Source of the DNA: an uncultured Clostridia bacterium
GTDB lineage: Bacteria; Bacillota; Clostridia; UBA1381
Direction of reading: 5' to 3'
DNA length: 45,609 nucleotides
NCBI GenBank assembly: GCA_904395315.1
Contig: CAJFNT010000082.1
Span: forward strand, 1 to 45,609
The position numbers were made by a program, and so were the translations under genes. Shown one piece after another: positions 7,301 through 15,603 of the stretch. The notes under the pieces were generated by a model. The model was not told the DNA's origin and made no database searches. It was given only the letters and a program-made list of their open reading frames with translations. Each line of letters begins with the position of its first letter. Position 1 is the stretch's first letter.

Positions 7301-8701
7301 TCAGAAACCGAAATAATTCTTCGCGTTATAGTACGAAATATCGCTAACTATCTTGCCGAGTATCTTATAATCCTGCGGGAACTCACCGTTCTCCACCCAT
7401 GTTCCTATAAGATTGCACATTATCCTTCTGAAATACTCGTGACGAGTATATGAAAGAAAGCTTCTCGAATCTGTGAGCATCCCGACAAATTTACAGAGTG
7501 CGCCGAGATTTGCAAGCGCTTTCATCTGCTCCGTCATACCGTCACGCTGATCGTTGAACCACCACGCGGAACCGAACTGGATCTTTCCCGGCGTCTCGCT
7601 GCTCTGGAAGTTTCCGATCATTGTGCCGAGCGTATAATTGTCCTTTGGATTCAAAGTATAAAGTATAGTTTTGGGCAGGCCGCCTTTTTCATCCATTGAG
7701 TTCAAAAGCTTTGACAGTCCCTCCGCTATCGCATAATCATTTACCGAATCAAAGCCTGTATCGGCTCCCAGCTTGGCAAACATACGCGCATTATTATTTC
7801 TCAGCGCTCCCATATGAAGCTGCATGACCCAGCCCAGCTCATGATAACGCTTTGCCAACGCCGCAAGAAGATCAGACTTATAGCCCTCAGCTTCTTCCGC
7901 TGTCACCTGCCCGCCGTTCATAGCCTTTCTGAACACCGACTCAAGCTCTTCTTCACTCATCTCTCTGTAAGGCGCGCCGTCAAGGGCGTGATCGCTCACG
8001 CGGCAGCCGTTTTCATTGAAAAAGTCTACGCGATCAAGCAAGATCTCAACAAGCTTCGCATAACTGTCTATCTTTTTGCCTGACGCCGCCTCAAGTGTAT
8101 TTATATACGCGACAAATGTATCCTTCTCTATGTTAAGAGCAAAATCGGGTCTGAAAGCAGGATAAACGTCCGCTTTTATATGTCCCTTCGCTTTTATCTC
8201 TCTGTGATATTCCAGATCGTCAGCCGGATCGTCCGTTGTGCAGATGACCGCTACATTTGACGAATTTATAAGGGACGAGGGACACATCTTTGTCTCCTTT
8301 ATGACCTTGTTCGCCTTTTCCCATATGATATCCGCAGTGTCCTCGGAAACGATATCATATATCCCAAAATAGCGGCGCAGCTCCAAATGCGTCCAGTGAT
8401 AAAGCGGATTGCCTACCGCGTAGCCGAGACAGCCGCAGAACGCCTTGAACTTTTCCTCATCGCTCGCTGAGCCTGTTATGTATTCCTCATCAACGCCGCA
8501 GGACCGCATATATCTCCACTTGTAATGATCTCCTCCCAGAAATATCTGAGTGATATTCTCAAAAGGTTCATCCTCAAGCATCATTTTCGGACTCAGATGG
8601 CAGTGATAATCGATTATCGGAAGCTTCTCCGAGTACTCATGATACAGCTTTTTTGCCGTATCGTTCATCAGCATAAAATCATCATCCATAAATTCTTTCA
8701 T
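7301..8701 (-). CDS. uxaC: Glucuronate isomerase
   Basis: 466 residues, full length for UxaC. An amidohydrolase-fold enzyme interconverting D-glucuronate and D-fructuronate (and galacturonate/tagaturonate), the entry step of hexuronate catabolism. Seen: the N-terminal metal-binding motif IDYHCHLSPKMM, the family features NPLYHWTHLELRRYFGI, ICTTDDPADDLEYH and VMQLHMGALRNNN, and near the C-terminus ARHEYFRRIMCNLIGTWVENGE-like residues. AAAGGAG precedes the ATG at 8701. No other uxu/uxa genes are next to it; upstream is a LOG-family gene separated by a hairpin. Confidence 0.96.
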   Translation of the reverse strand: MKEFMDDDFMLMNDTAKKLYHEYSEKLPIIDYHCHLSPKMMLEDEPFENITQIFLGGDHYKWRYMRSCGVDEEYITGSASDEEKFKAFCGCLGYAVGNPLYHWTHLELRRYFGIYDIVSEDTADIIWEKANKVIKETKMCPSSLINSSNVAVICTTDDPADDLEYHREIKAKGHIKADVYPAFRPDFALNIEKDTFVAYINTLEAASGKKIDSYAKLVEILLDRVDFFNENGCRVSDHALDGAPYREMSEEELESVFRKAMNGGQVTAEEAEGYKSDLLAALAKRYHELGWVMQLHMGALRNNNARMFAKLGADTGFDSVNDYAIAEGLSKLLNSMDEKGGLPKTILYTLNPKDNYTLGTMIGNFQSSETPGKIQFGSAWWFNDQRDGMTEQMKALANLGALCKFVGMLTDSRSFLSYTRHEYFRRIMCNLIGTWVENGEFPQDYKILGKIVSDISYYNAKNYFGF

Positions 8702-8728
8702 ATTAAAATGTCTCCTTTAAAATAATCA

Positions 8729-8770
8729 ATTCAGGCGATCGCAAAATACCGTGCTTGCGGCCGCCTGAAT
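8729..8770 (-). terminator. Intercistronic hairpin between the LOG-family gene and uxaC
   Basis: ATTCAGGCG pairs perfectly with CGCCTGAAT, with an inner GCAA/TTGC stem, followed on the minus strand by TGATTATTTT. It could be a weak terminator for the LOG gene or an RNA-processing structure. The U-tract is poor. Confidence 0.4.
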
Positions 8771-8772
8771 AA

Positions 8773-9354
8773 TCAGCTGTGTTTAAGATCGCTCACACTG
8801 AAGTTGAGCGGCTTGCTGTGTTCAATAAAACCGTATAACTCTTCATTGTTATCTGTAACATTGTAGAGCTTGTGGCAGTTGCGGCGTATAAATCCTTCAT
8901 CCGAACAGTGCTTCATAAACGCCATAAGATTATCAAAATAGCCCGCAAGATTGTAAAAAACTATGGGCTTCTGATGTCTGCCCAGCTGCTTGAGCGTCAG
9001 GACCTCGAACATCTCCTCAAATGTGCCTATACCGCCCGGCACTACTATAAACGCGTCGGCGCGGTCCTCCATCGTCTTTTTGCGCTCCTGCATAGTGTCT
9101 GTAAAAATTATCTCGTCACATTCGGAATAGATCTCCTCTATCGTTTCTTCCCTGAAGAAATTCGGGATAACTCCCGTTATCTTTCCTCCGCCTGCCTTCA
9201 TCCCGCGCGCAGCGGCTCCCATAAGCCCGTTTGCTCCGGCTCCGAACACAAGCTCATGCCCGCGTTCACCGAGCGCTTTGCAGAGCTCTTCGACACGCTG
9301 TATGTACATATGATCTATCTCATTGCTTGCAGCTCCAAACACACATATTTTCAT
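8773..9354 (-). CDS. LOG-family (TIGR00730-type) phosphoribohydrolase
   Basis: 193 residues. Members of the LOG family split nucleoside 5'-monophosphates into base and ribose 5-phosphate; plant and some bacterial members release cytokinins, but the bacterial physiological substrate is usually unknown. Seen: the Rossmann-like start MKICVFGAASNE, GLMGAAARG, the nucleotide-handling MQERKKTMEDRADAFI and the signature VVPGGIGTFEEMFE. Length is typical. GGAGGAAA lies eight bases before the ATG. It is downstream of the beta-CASP gene, with a GC-rich hairpin in the 109-base gap. Confidence 0.88.
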   Translation of the reverse strand: MKICVFGAASNEIDHMYIQRVEELCKALGERGHELVFGAGANGLMGAAARGMKAGGGKITGVIPNFFREETIEEIYSECDEIIFTDTMQERKKTMEDRADAFIVVPGGIGTFEEMFEVLTLKQLGRHQKPIVFYNLAGYFDNLMAFMKHCSDEGFIRRNCHKLYNVTDNNEELYGFIEHSKPLNFSVSDLKHS

Positions 9355-9386
9355 AAAATTTCCTCCAATTGTTTTCCGGTCTCAAG

Positions 9387-9414
9387 CGGCCGCGCAGGAT
9401 CAGTCCCGCGGCCG
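9387..9414 (-). other. GC-rich hairpin between beta-CASP and LOG genes
   Basis: CGGCCGCG and CGCGGCCG form a perfect 8-bp stem with a 12-base loop. No U-tract follows in either direction, so a terminator role is doubtful; an mRNA-stability or processing element is possible. Confidence 0.35.
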
Positions 9415-9463
9415 TCTGTTTCCTTACCTGACTTTCCGGACGGCTGCCGCTATAACATTGCGG

Positions 9464-11074
9464 TCATCTGTCCCATTTCGTTGAGAGAGCGTCTATCTGA
9501 TCCGCAAATTTCGCAAGATCCTTATTTGCCCCTCCTCTGTTATGCTCTATAACAGTCATGAGCCGTCTTCCGGCTCCAAGAAGTCTCTCGAATACAGGTG
9601 ATGTGCGCTGTGTCCTGCGCTCCGTCCCCGCCGCCGAAACATTCTTTATCTTATTTCCCTCAGCGATACATCGTAAATTAGCAAGATCGTACGAGGTCCC
9701 GCTGTAAGGCGCGCTCGCTTCAAATCCAAGCACCGCTTTTACACACTGCGCAAAAATATCCGTCACCTCATCGGCACCGTGATTTACGAACACATGTTTA
9801 GGCGGCTCCTTCAAATTTCCCAGCCAGCCGAGAAGCATGTTCTTGTCCGCGTGTCCGCTTATGCCGTCCATCTGCTCTATCCTCGCATTCACGTGTATGA
9901 TCTCACCGAACAGCTTGACCTCATCAGCTCCGTTTATAAGCTTTCTTCCGAGAGTTCCCTCCGCCTGATAACCCACAAACAGGATCGTGTTTTCTGGTCT
10001 CCACAGATTATGCTTCAAGTGGTGCCTTATCCTGCCCGCCTCGCACATCCCGCTCGAAGATATGATAACCTTCGGGTCTGTATTAAAATTTATAGCTCTC
10101 GAATCATCTGTTGAAACAGAAAGTTTCAGATCCGGGAATTTCAACACCTCTCGCCCCTGAGCGAGTATGCCGAGCGTCTCCTCATCATAGTAGTCCTCCA
10201 TGCCGCCGTCATATATATTAGTCGCCGCGACCGAAAGAGGACTGTCCACCCATACCGGGAACCCGTCATGACCCTTTATAAGCCCCTCCTCCTTGATCTC
10301 ACGGAAGAGAAACAGAAGCTCCTGCGTTCTTCCGACCGCAAACGACGGTATGACTACATTTCCTCCCCTGTCAAACGTCTCTTGACATATTCTCACAAGC
10401 TGTGACTTATAGTCATGCCGCTCCGGATGCAGCCTTGTGCCGTAAGTGGATTCGATGATCACTATATCCGCATAATCCGGCTTATGCGGATCCCTGATAA
10501 GCGGACGGTCAATATTGCCTATATCACCAGAAAACAGCAGTGTACGGGTCACATCATTTTCAGTTATCTTTATTTCTATGCTTGACGAACCGAGAAGATG
10601 CCCCGCGTCCATAAATCGTATCGTGATGCCGTCATATATATCATAGGAGCGCTCATACGAGCATCCTCTGAATAGCTTCAGAGACCGCTCCGCGTCAAGA
10701 GTTGTATAAAGCGGCACAAACTCCTTGCCGCCGCTTCTGAGCGATTTCTTCGTCCTCCAATTCGCCTCTTGTTCCTGAATGTGCGCCGAATCCATCAGCA
10801 TTATACCGCAGAGCTGCTCCGTCGCCTCCGTCGCATATATCTTTCCGCTGAAACCTCGCGCCGCAAGCAACGGAAGCTTTCCGGAATGGTCTATATGCGC
10901 GTGCGTTAGAAAAACGCAGTCTATATCCGCTGGCTGTATCGGCAGCGGAGTATTTTCATAAAGATCCACTCCCTGCTCCATGCCGCAGTCCACAAGTATC
11001 TTTCTGCCGCATGCCTCTATAAGCGTGCAAGACCCCGTAACTTCATGAGCGGCGCCTATAAATGTGATCTTCAA
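9464..11074 (-). CDS. Beta-CASP metallo-beta-lactamase-fold nuclease (CPSF/Ysh1-like)
   Basis: 536 residues. Zinc-dependent RNA-processing enzymes of this group (KH-less archaeal CPSF-like) cleave RNA endo- and/or exonucleolytically. Seen: FIGAAHEVTGSC, the zinc motif LTHAHIDHSGKLP (HxHxDH), DAGHLLGSSS, FSGDIGN, the beta-CASP features VIIESTYGTRLH, IPSFAVGRTQELL and SSSGMCEAGRI, then ISGHADKNML and VNHG. The last ~75 residues are a basic, family-unrelated tail. The ORF track starts at a GTG at 11083, but GGAGGTGA overlaps it; the TTG at 11074, five bases after that site, is the better start and gives the usual LKITFIGAA beginning. It is not RNase J, whose C-terminal domain is missing. Confidence 0.9.
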   Translation of the reverse strand: MKITFIGAAHEVTGSCTLIEACGRKILVDCGMEQGVDLYENTPLPIQPADIDCVFLTHAHIDHSGKLPLLAARGFSGKIYATEATEQLCGIMLMDSAHIQEQEANWRTKKSLRSGGKEFVPLYTTLDAERSLKLFRGCSYERSYDIYDGITIRFMDAGHLLGSSSIEIKITENDVTRTLLFSGDIGNIDRPLIRDPHKPDYADIVIIESTYGTRLHPERHDYKSQLVRICQETFDRGGNVVIPSFAVGRTQELLFLFREIKEEGLIKGHDGFPVWVDSPLSVAATNIYDGGMEDYYDEETLGILAQGREVLKFPDLKLSVSTDDSRAINFNTDPKVIISSSGMCEAGRIRHHLKHNLWRPENTILFVGYQAEGTLGRKLINGADEVKLFGEIIHVNARIEQMDGISGHADKNMLLGWLGNLKEPPKHVFVNHGADEVTDIFAQCVKAVLGFEASAPYSGTSYDLANLRCIAEGNKIKNVSAAGTERRTQRTSPVFERLLGAGRRLMTVIEHNRGGANKDLAKFADQIDALSTKWDR

Positions 11075-11122
11075 ATTTCTCACCTCCGATTGGATATTAT
11101 CTGTCCTTAACTTATTAATTAT

Positions 11123-11151
11123 ATTATAATCGAATCAGAAGAGAAATTCAA
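11123..11151 (-). promoter_or_regulatory. Sigma-A promoter of the beta-CASP operon
   Basis: Minus strand TTGAAT (11151-11146), 17-base spacer, TATAAT (11128-11123), about 50 bases before the TTG start. Confidence 0.75.
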
Positions 11152-11215
11152 TAGTATTTTTTATATTGTCGAAAAAAAAGCCATCTTTTACATACGTATA
11201 ACATTCTTTTGATAT

Positions 11216-11254
11216 AAAAAAAACGCCGAGCATCCGGAACAGAATACACGGCGG
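11216..11254 (-). terminator. Intrinsic terminator after the YitT-type gene
   Basis: On the minus strand CGCCG (11253-11249) pairs with CGGCG (11228-11224) around an imperfect inner stem, followed by TTTTTTTT. It starts five bases after the stop of the YitT-type gene. Confidence 0.65.
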
Positions 11255-11258
11255 CAAT

Positions 11259-11840
11259 TCAGCATGATGCAGACCTTTTGCTCAAGCGTGTTATGGTGTT
11301 TAAAGTTAACGACTGAACAAGCGCAAAGAATATTCCCGTGGCGACACTCATGAGACCAAACGTAAAATAACCCGGTATCAGCACACATATATTTATCGCG
11401 CACATTACCGCGGCTATATTTATCTTTGGATTTTTCTTGTTCAGTATAAGAGCCACGGTATCGAAGCCTATTGCTGTCGACTTGCCGCTTATACATAAAA
11501 AATATCCTGTCCCGACCATCACTGCCGCTATGAGCGCCGCGGCCGGCGGGAAGATATGCAGAGAGATGCCCGACATTGAAAACAGCGTGAACATAGTCAT
11601 ATACATGACACAGCTGCACACGGTCCCCATAAAATAGCTTTTCCCCAGAAACACCGCGCAGATCACCATCAGCAGTATTGTGAACAGATTTGAGCAGAGC
11701 GCCACATCCACTCCGAGAAGCTCGGCACAGATCATAGCGAGGCTCGTAACTCCGCCGTTAACTATGTCATTAGGAACCGTTATAAAGCTGTACGCCATAG
11801 CCATCAGCAAGTTTCCGGCAAATATTTTTATATATCTCAC
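11259..11840 (-). CDS. YitT-family membrane protein (short form)
   Basis: 193 residues, about five to six membrane segments, function unknown. Seen: the YitT N-terminal pattern AGNLLMAMAYSFITVPNDIVNGGVTSLA, later GTGYFLCISGKSTAIGFDTVALI and the last segment GLMSVATGIFFALVQSLTLNTI. The common C-terminal soluble domain (DUF2179) is missing, so this is the short form. The ORF track begins at a TTG at 11882 inside the tRNA terminator; the GTG at 11840, preceded by GGAGGAAAGGGATC, is the better start. No promoter fits into the 40 bases after the tRNA terminator, so expression may depend on read-through from tRNA-Arg. Confidence 0.82.
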   Translation of the reverse strand: MRYIKIFAGNLLMAMAYSFITVPNDIVNGGVTSLAMICAELLGVDVALCSNLFTILLMVICAVFLGKSYFMGTVCSCVMYMTMFTLFSMSGISLHIFPPAAALIAAVMVGTGYFLCISGKSTAIGFDTVALILNKKNPKINIAAVMCAINICVLIPGYFTFGLMSVATGIFFALVQSLTLNTITRLSKRSASC

Positions 11841-11879
11841 GATCCCTTTCCTCCGTAGTATGCAGTATGTTTGTTGTCG

Positions 11880-11915
11880 CAAAAAAGCGGCAGTCGAAAA
11901 AGTTCAACTGCCGCT
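11880..11915 (-). terminator. Intrinsic terminator of tRNA-Arg
   Basis: Minus strand AGCGGCAGT and ACTGCCGCT form a nine-base stem followed by TTTTT. It begins about six bases after the tRNA CCA end. Confidence 0.85.
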
Positions 11916-11920
11916 ACATC

Positions 11921-11995
11921 TGGCACCCCCGACGCGAGTCGAACGCGTGACTAGCCCTTAGGAGGGGCTTGTTATATCCACTTAACTACAGGGGC
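11921..11995 (-). tRNA. tRNA-Arg (anticodon CCT)
   Basis: 75 bases on the minus strand fold as a full cloverleaf. The acceptor is GCCCCTG/CGGGGGT (terminal G-U and one inner U-G), the D arm GTTA/TAAC, the anticodon arm AGCCC-CTCCTAA-GGGCT with CCT in the middle of the loop, and the T arm ACGCG-TTCGACT-CGCGT. The discriminator is G and the CCA is encoded. It decodes AGG. It has its own promoter and terminator. Because tRNA 3' ends are common integration sites I looked for a flanking integrase; none is present. Confidence 0.95.
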
Positions 11996-12033
11996 AAATA
12001 TGTGATACAAGCATTACGTACCACACATTAGAT

Positions 12034-12062
12034 ATTATACCACAATAAATATGATATTTCAA
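12034..12062 (-). promoter_or_regulatory. Sigma-A promoter of tRNA-Arg
   Basis: Minus strand TTGAAA (12062-12057), 17-base spacer, TATAAT (12039-12034), about 40 bases before the mature 5' end. Confidence 0.8.
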
Positions 12063-12122
12063 GTACTTTTTTAAAAAAATCACACAACTGCAAAAGTTTC
12101 ACCGAAACAAAACGGATATCAC

Positions 12123-12896
12123 CTATATAAAAGACTTTATCCTGGACTCTATCAGCTCCGGAGTGTCCCCGTGAACTCTATACAGACGCTTCATCGGCTT
12201 CAATATGTCCTGCTGCGTCTTAACTATACCGTAATCCGTGGAAAAGGTCGTGGTATAGCCAAGATTGCCGCGTATTACCTTGTCGAGTCTGTCGGTGTAT
12301 ATCCCGTTTGGATAAGAAAAGCTCTCCGTCCCTCTACCGGTAATGGCGTATACCCTTGAACTGCAGTCCTTAATATCCTCGATGTACTCATTTATTATTA
12401 TCTCATTGTTTTTCAGAACGCTGAGAGAAAAATTATATGTGTGCATGATCGTTGTGTGATTGCCGATCTCGACGAGTCCGGAGCTGTCAAGCTCCTTTAT
12501 CTGCCACGATTTCAGATATCCAGTCTTGTCAATCTCCGAGCCTATTATGTATACCGCCGCCTTGACCTCATACTTTTTAAGGATCGGGAACACCACATCG
12601 TAAAAGTCTTCATATCCGTCATCAAAGGTCAGCACTATATTTTTCGCGCCGGGCTGTGCGTACCACATCTCCTTCGGCAACAAAAAATTATAGCTGTTGT
12701 CCTTAAAATATTTAACATCATTTTCGAATTCCTCGGCGCTGATCCTATACGTGTCATAGTGCAGAGGATTGTCAGTGACACTGTGATAGCATATGACGCC
12801 CGTGTTTATCGTCGCGGCCGATACCGAAGCCGGCATAAACATGAGCGCCGACAGCAGTACCACAGCCGCTGCTTTTAAAATACTTTTTCTTCCCAT
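12123..12896 (-). CDS. Secreted polysaccharide deacetylase (NodB/CE4 fold)
   Basis: 257 residues. CE4 enzymes remove N- or O-acetyl groups from extracellular polysaccharides or peptidoglycan. Seen: signal peptide MGRKSILKAAAVVLLSALMF..VSA, then YHSVTD, motif 1 LTFDDGYEDF with the catalytic Asp and metal Asp, motif 2 EIGNHTTIMHT supplying the metal histidines, and the later SFSYPNGIYT. The ORF-track start at 13025 lies within the upstream gene; the ATG at 12896 has GGGAG just upstream and directly begins the signal peptide. It follows the stop of the surface-protein gene by 28 bases, so the two form an operon from the promoter at 14500. Confidence 0.9.
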   Translation of the reverse strand: MGRKSILKAAAVVLLSALMFMPASVSAATINTGVICYHSVTDNPLHYDTYRISAEEFENDVKYFKDNSYNFLLPKEMWYAQPGAKNIVLTFDDGYEDFYDVVFPILKKYEVKAAVYIIGSEIDKTGYLKSWQIKELDSSGLVEIGNHTTIMHTYNFSLSVLKNNEIIINEYIEDIKDCSSRVYAITGRGTESFSYPNGIYTDRLDKVIRGNLGYTTTFSTDYGIVKTQQDILKPMKRLYRVHGDTPELIESRIKSFI

Positions 12897-12924
12897 TGTT
12901 TTCTCCCATTTATCATCCAGAATA

Positions 12925-14448
12925 TCAATCATTGTACCAGACTCCGTCACCGGTATATTTCGTATATCTGCTGTAAATGCCGCCGTTCCAGTCTGCCGCG
13001 AACATATCCCTGTACCCGGCGTCACTGAACAAAGAAAACACGCTCATGCCCGCGCAAATATCGAACTTTACCATTTGCTGCGAATTCTTTTCGTAATAAT
13101 ATATATCGCCCGCATCGGTGACCGCGTATATCACATCATTGATATAATCATAATTCAAATACGCAGCGGACGATATCGTTTCTCCCGCGCTGTCATTTTC
13201 AAATATCATATGATTGCTCGGCATAACACGCAGTATCTCTATCTCTTCCGGATTCCGCACAGTATTTATGACATGGATCCGTCCGTCAATATCAATGTAT
13301 GCCGTATTGGTCTTTCCCACAACGAACGACCGCATACCCTCCAGAAGATTATTATGCGAATAATCCGTTATCTCCATAGTGTAATCGTCCATGGTGCGCA
13401 TATTTATCATATGCATAACGGAGCACGTATCAGCTTCTCCGTAAAACAGATAATACTCCGAGCCGTCTTTCTTGATGAACATGTTGAACACATTTTTATC
13501 CGTAAGATAACGGAATCCGCTCCCGTCAAGCTCCGCACAGAAGAGCCTTCCGCCTTTCTCGATCCCATAGAGCTTTCCGCGGACAGCCGCCGCGTTCTCC
13601 GACATTATCATCACATCTGTGCCGAACTGATCGGTAAAAGCCAATCTCTCATATACGCCGCTTCCCTCCCGCGAGACGCATATATATCCGTCACCGTCAA
13701 TGAAATACACAGTTCCCGATACTCTTGAAGCGCAGCTTGCCGAGACCCCAGTCTCCGCTCCGATATCAGATACAGTTATACCGTCTGTTTTCAAATAAAG
13801 AGGCGAGCCGCAAAGATTATTCGCAAAGAAGTCATATCCCAGTATCATTTCCTTGTCTCGTCTCAGTCTGCCGTTTTCCATAATATAATCACCGGCGGAA
13901 AGTGAACCGCTTATGAACATGACAGAGCCGGTATCAGCCTGCCATATCGCCTGCGAGCCGGTGATCTTCGCCAAATATCCCATCGGCATATACAAGCTGC
14001 CTCGTATATTGTACACCGCGACTGTTCTGACATCCCCCGGCGACGGCTCATAAGTGAACTCCTCGCCGATATTGTGCGTGTAATATGTCCCGTTTATCTT
14101 CAGCTCTATACGGTCAGGATACCCGTTTCCAGCCGGAACGTAACGAAAACTGTTATCAGGCAGATCGCCCTCGGTGCCGCCGCAGTCCGCCAGCCCCGCC
14201 GATTCGCATATAAACCGCAAAGGAAGATAAGTATTCCCGTCCACAGATATCTGAGCGCTCACCGCGGCTCCGTTTGATGCGGTCATATCGATATATTTAA
14301 AATATTTGTTTTCATCCGCCGTCACCGCCACAGTGTCCTCCGGTCTCATACACAAAAACACACCGTCAGCGGAAGCGGCTCCGGCAGCGGAAAAGATCGC
14401 GGTCACTGATAGAACCACGCCAAAACAAGTTTTTTTCAAAATATTCAT
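12925..14448 (-). CDS. Secreted protein with copper-amine-oxidase-N-like domain and DUF5050-like repeats
   Basis: 507 residues. Signal peptide to about residue 27 (MNILKKTCFGVVLSVTAIFS..ASA). Residues ~50-180 resemble the copper-amine-oxidase N-terminal module often found as a wall-associated domain in Clostridia (ISVDGNTYLPLRFICESAG, SLYMPMGYLAKITGS). The rest is a run of short beta repeats such as VYFIDGDGYICVSREGSG, LYGIEKGGRLFCAELDGSG and YAVTDAGDIYYYEK, resembling DUF5050 propeller-like domains. No catalytic residues are recognised. It is likely surface-exposed and cotranscribed with the downstream deacetylase. GGGAG lies about 10 bases before the ATG. Confidence 0.75.
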   Translation of the reverse strand: MNILKKTCFGVVLSVTAIFSAAGAASADGVFLCMRPEDTVAVTADENKYFKYIDMTASNGAAVSAQISVDGNTYLPLRFICESAGLADCGGTEGDLPDNSFRYVPAGNGYPDRIELKINGTYYTHNIGEEFTYEPSPGDVRTVAVYNIRGSLYMPMGYLAKITGSQAIWQADTGSVMFISGSLSAGDYIMENGRLRRDKEMILGYDFFANNLCGSPLYLKTDGITVSDIGAETGVSASCASRVSGTVYFIDGDGYICVSREGSGVYERLAFTDQFGTDVMIMSENAAAVRGKLYGIEKGGRLFCAELDGSGFRYLTDKNVFNMFIKKDGSEYYLFYGEADTCSVMHMINMRTMDDYTMEITDYSHNNLLEGMRSFVVGKTNTAYIDIDGRIHVINTVRNPEEIEILRVMPSNHMIFENDSAGETISSAAYLNYDYINDVIYAVTDAGDIYYYEKNSQQMVKFDICAGMSVFSLFSDAGYRDMFAADWNGGIYSRYTKYTGDGVWYND

Positions 14449-14499
14449 GACATTTATCTCCCAGTAAATATAATATCAAATAAAATTTGTTTCTTAAAC

Positions 14500-14528
14500 A
14501 TTATACCATGCTTTTCCTGATATGTCAA
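14500..14528 (-). promoter_or_regulatory. Consensus sigma-A promoter of the surface-protein/deacetylase operon
   Basis: Minus strand TTGACA (14528-14523), 17-base spacer, TATAAT (14505-14500), about 50 bases before the ATG at 14448. It is divergent from the LysR promoter, with about 104 AT-rich bases between the two -35 boxes. Confidence 0.85.
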
Positions 14529-14632
14529 CAAAGATATCTATATTTTGATCAAGTTCTACTTTTTGCACGTCAAGAAGTAAAGCATTATAGCAAACATGAA
14601 TATCTATGCTTATATATTATCCCGATCCATGC

Positions 14633-14661
14633 TTGACAGGCATACAAATCCGTGATATACT
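14633..14661 (+). promoter_or_regulatory. Sigma-A promoter of the LysR regulator gene
   Basis: TTGACA (14633-14638), 17-base spacer, TATACT (14656-14661), 35 bases before the ATG. Divergent from the surface-protein operon, the usual arrangement for a LysR regulator and a target. Confidence 0.8.
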
Positions 14662-14696
14662 GGTAATGAAAATACAACAGAAAGGCATGTTTATAT

Positions 14697-15578
14697 ATGG
14701 AATTTCGTGTTTTAAGATACTTTCTTGAGGTCGCAAGAGAAGAAAACATTTCCGCCGCGGCGGAAAAGCTTCATGTCACACAGCCGACACTGTCGCGTCA
14801 GCTCATGGATCTTGAAGCGGAGCTTGGCAAGACTCTGTTTAACCGCGAGCACAGACGTATCTCCCTTACCGATGAGGGTGTGCTGCTCAGGAAACGCGCA
14901 GAGGAAATAATCGATCTCGTGGATAAAACGGAATCTGAGGTCATGAGCGCAGGCGATAATATTACCGGAGACGTGTATATAGGAAGCAGCGAGACCGAGG
15001 GGATAAGATTGGTGGCGAAGACCGCCAAACAGCTTAGGGACGAGGGCTATGATATACATTTTCATCTGTTCAGCGCGCATGATCTGTCGGTCTCACAGCG
15101 GCTCGACAAGGGCCTTCTTGATTTCGGCATATTTGCCGAGGGAGCCAATCTGCACAAATATGATTCCATAAGGATACCGTACACGGACACATGGGGCGTG
15201 CTGATGCGCCGTGACAGTCCGCTGGCCGAAAAGGAATATATCGAACCGAAGGATCTGTGGTCAGCCCCTCTCATAGTTTCGCTCCAGGCGGACACAAACA
15301 ATGAGCTTTCCGGTTGGCTAATGCGCGACAGGGACAGATTAAATATAGTGGGGACATACAATCTGCTTTTCAACGCCTCCATAATGGTCGAGGAAGGTCT
15401 CGGCTATGCTCTCTGTTTTGACAAGATAATCAACACTGAAAACAGCGATACGCTCTGCTTCAAACCGTTAAAACCCGCGCGTACCGCTAAATTAGACATC
15501 GTATGGAAAAAATATCAGGTGTTCTCAAAACCTGCCGGGCTCTTTCTTAAAAAGCTCCGCGAGAACTTTGAACGGTAA
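14697..15578 (+). CDS. LysR-family transcriptional regulator
   Basis: 293 residues. Residues 1-60 form the winged HTH: MEFRVLRYFLEVAREENISA, then AAEKLHVTQPTLSRQLMDLE as recognition helix, then LFNREHRRISLTDEG. Residues ~90-290 form the two-lobe effector domain (GDVYIGSSETEGIRLVAK, LLDFGIFAEG, MRRDSPLAEKEYI). The ligand is not predictable. It is transcribed divergently from the surface-protein/deacetylase operon, which is therefore a candidate target. AGAAAGG lies 11 bases upstream of the ATG. Confidence 0.93.
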   Translation: MEFRVLRYFLEVAREENISAAAEKLHVTQPTLSRQLMDLEAELGKTLFNREHRRISLTDEGVLLRKRAEEIIDLVDKTESEVMSAGDNITGDVYIGSSETEGIRLVAKTAKQLRDEGYDIHFHLFSAHDLSVSQRLDKGLLDFGIFAEGANLHKYDSIRIPYTDTWGVLMRRDSPLAEKEYIEPKDLWSAPLIVSLQADTNNELSGWLMRDRDRLNIVGTYNLLFNASIMVEEGLGYALCFDKIINTENSDTLCFKPLKPARTAKLDIVWKKYQVFSKPAGLFLKKLRENFER

Positions 15579-15603
15579 GACCGCCGTATCGAAAACAAGC
15601 GCT

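Noticed and set aside
11188-11619. Minus-strand ORF of 143 aa overlapping the YitT-type gene
   Set aside because: Different frame of the same strand, no start signal, composition of a shadow.
11921-11995. Possible attachment site at the tRNA-Arg 3' end
   Set aside because: No integrase, no duplicated tRNA end and no phage-like genes nearby in the window.
12793-13728. Long plus-strand ORF (311 aa) opposite the surface-protein gene
   Set aside because: Antisense shadow over two well-supported secreted proteins; no recognisable domain or ribosome-binding site.
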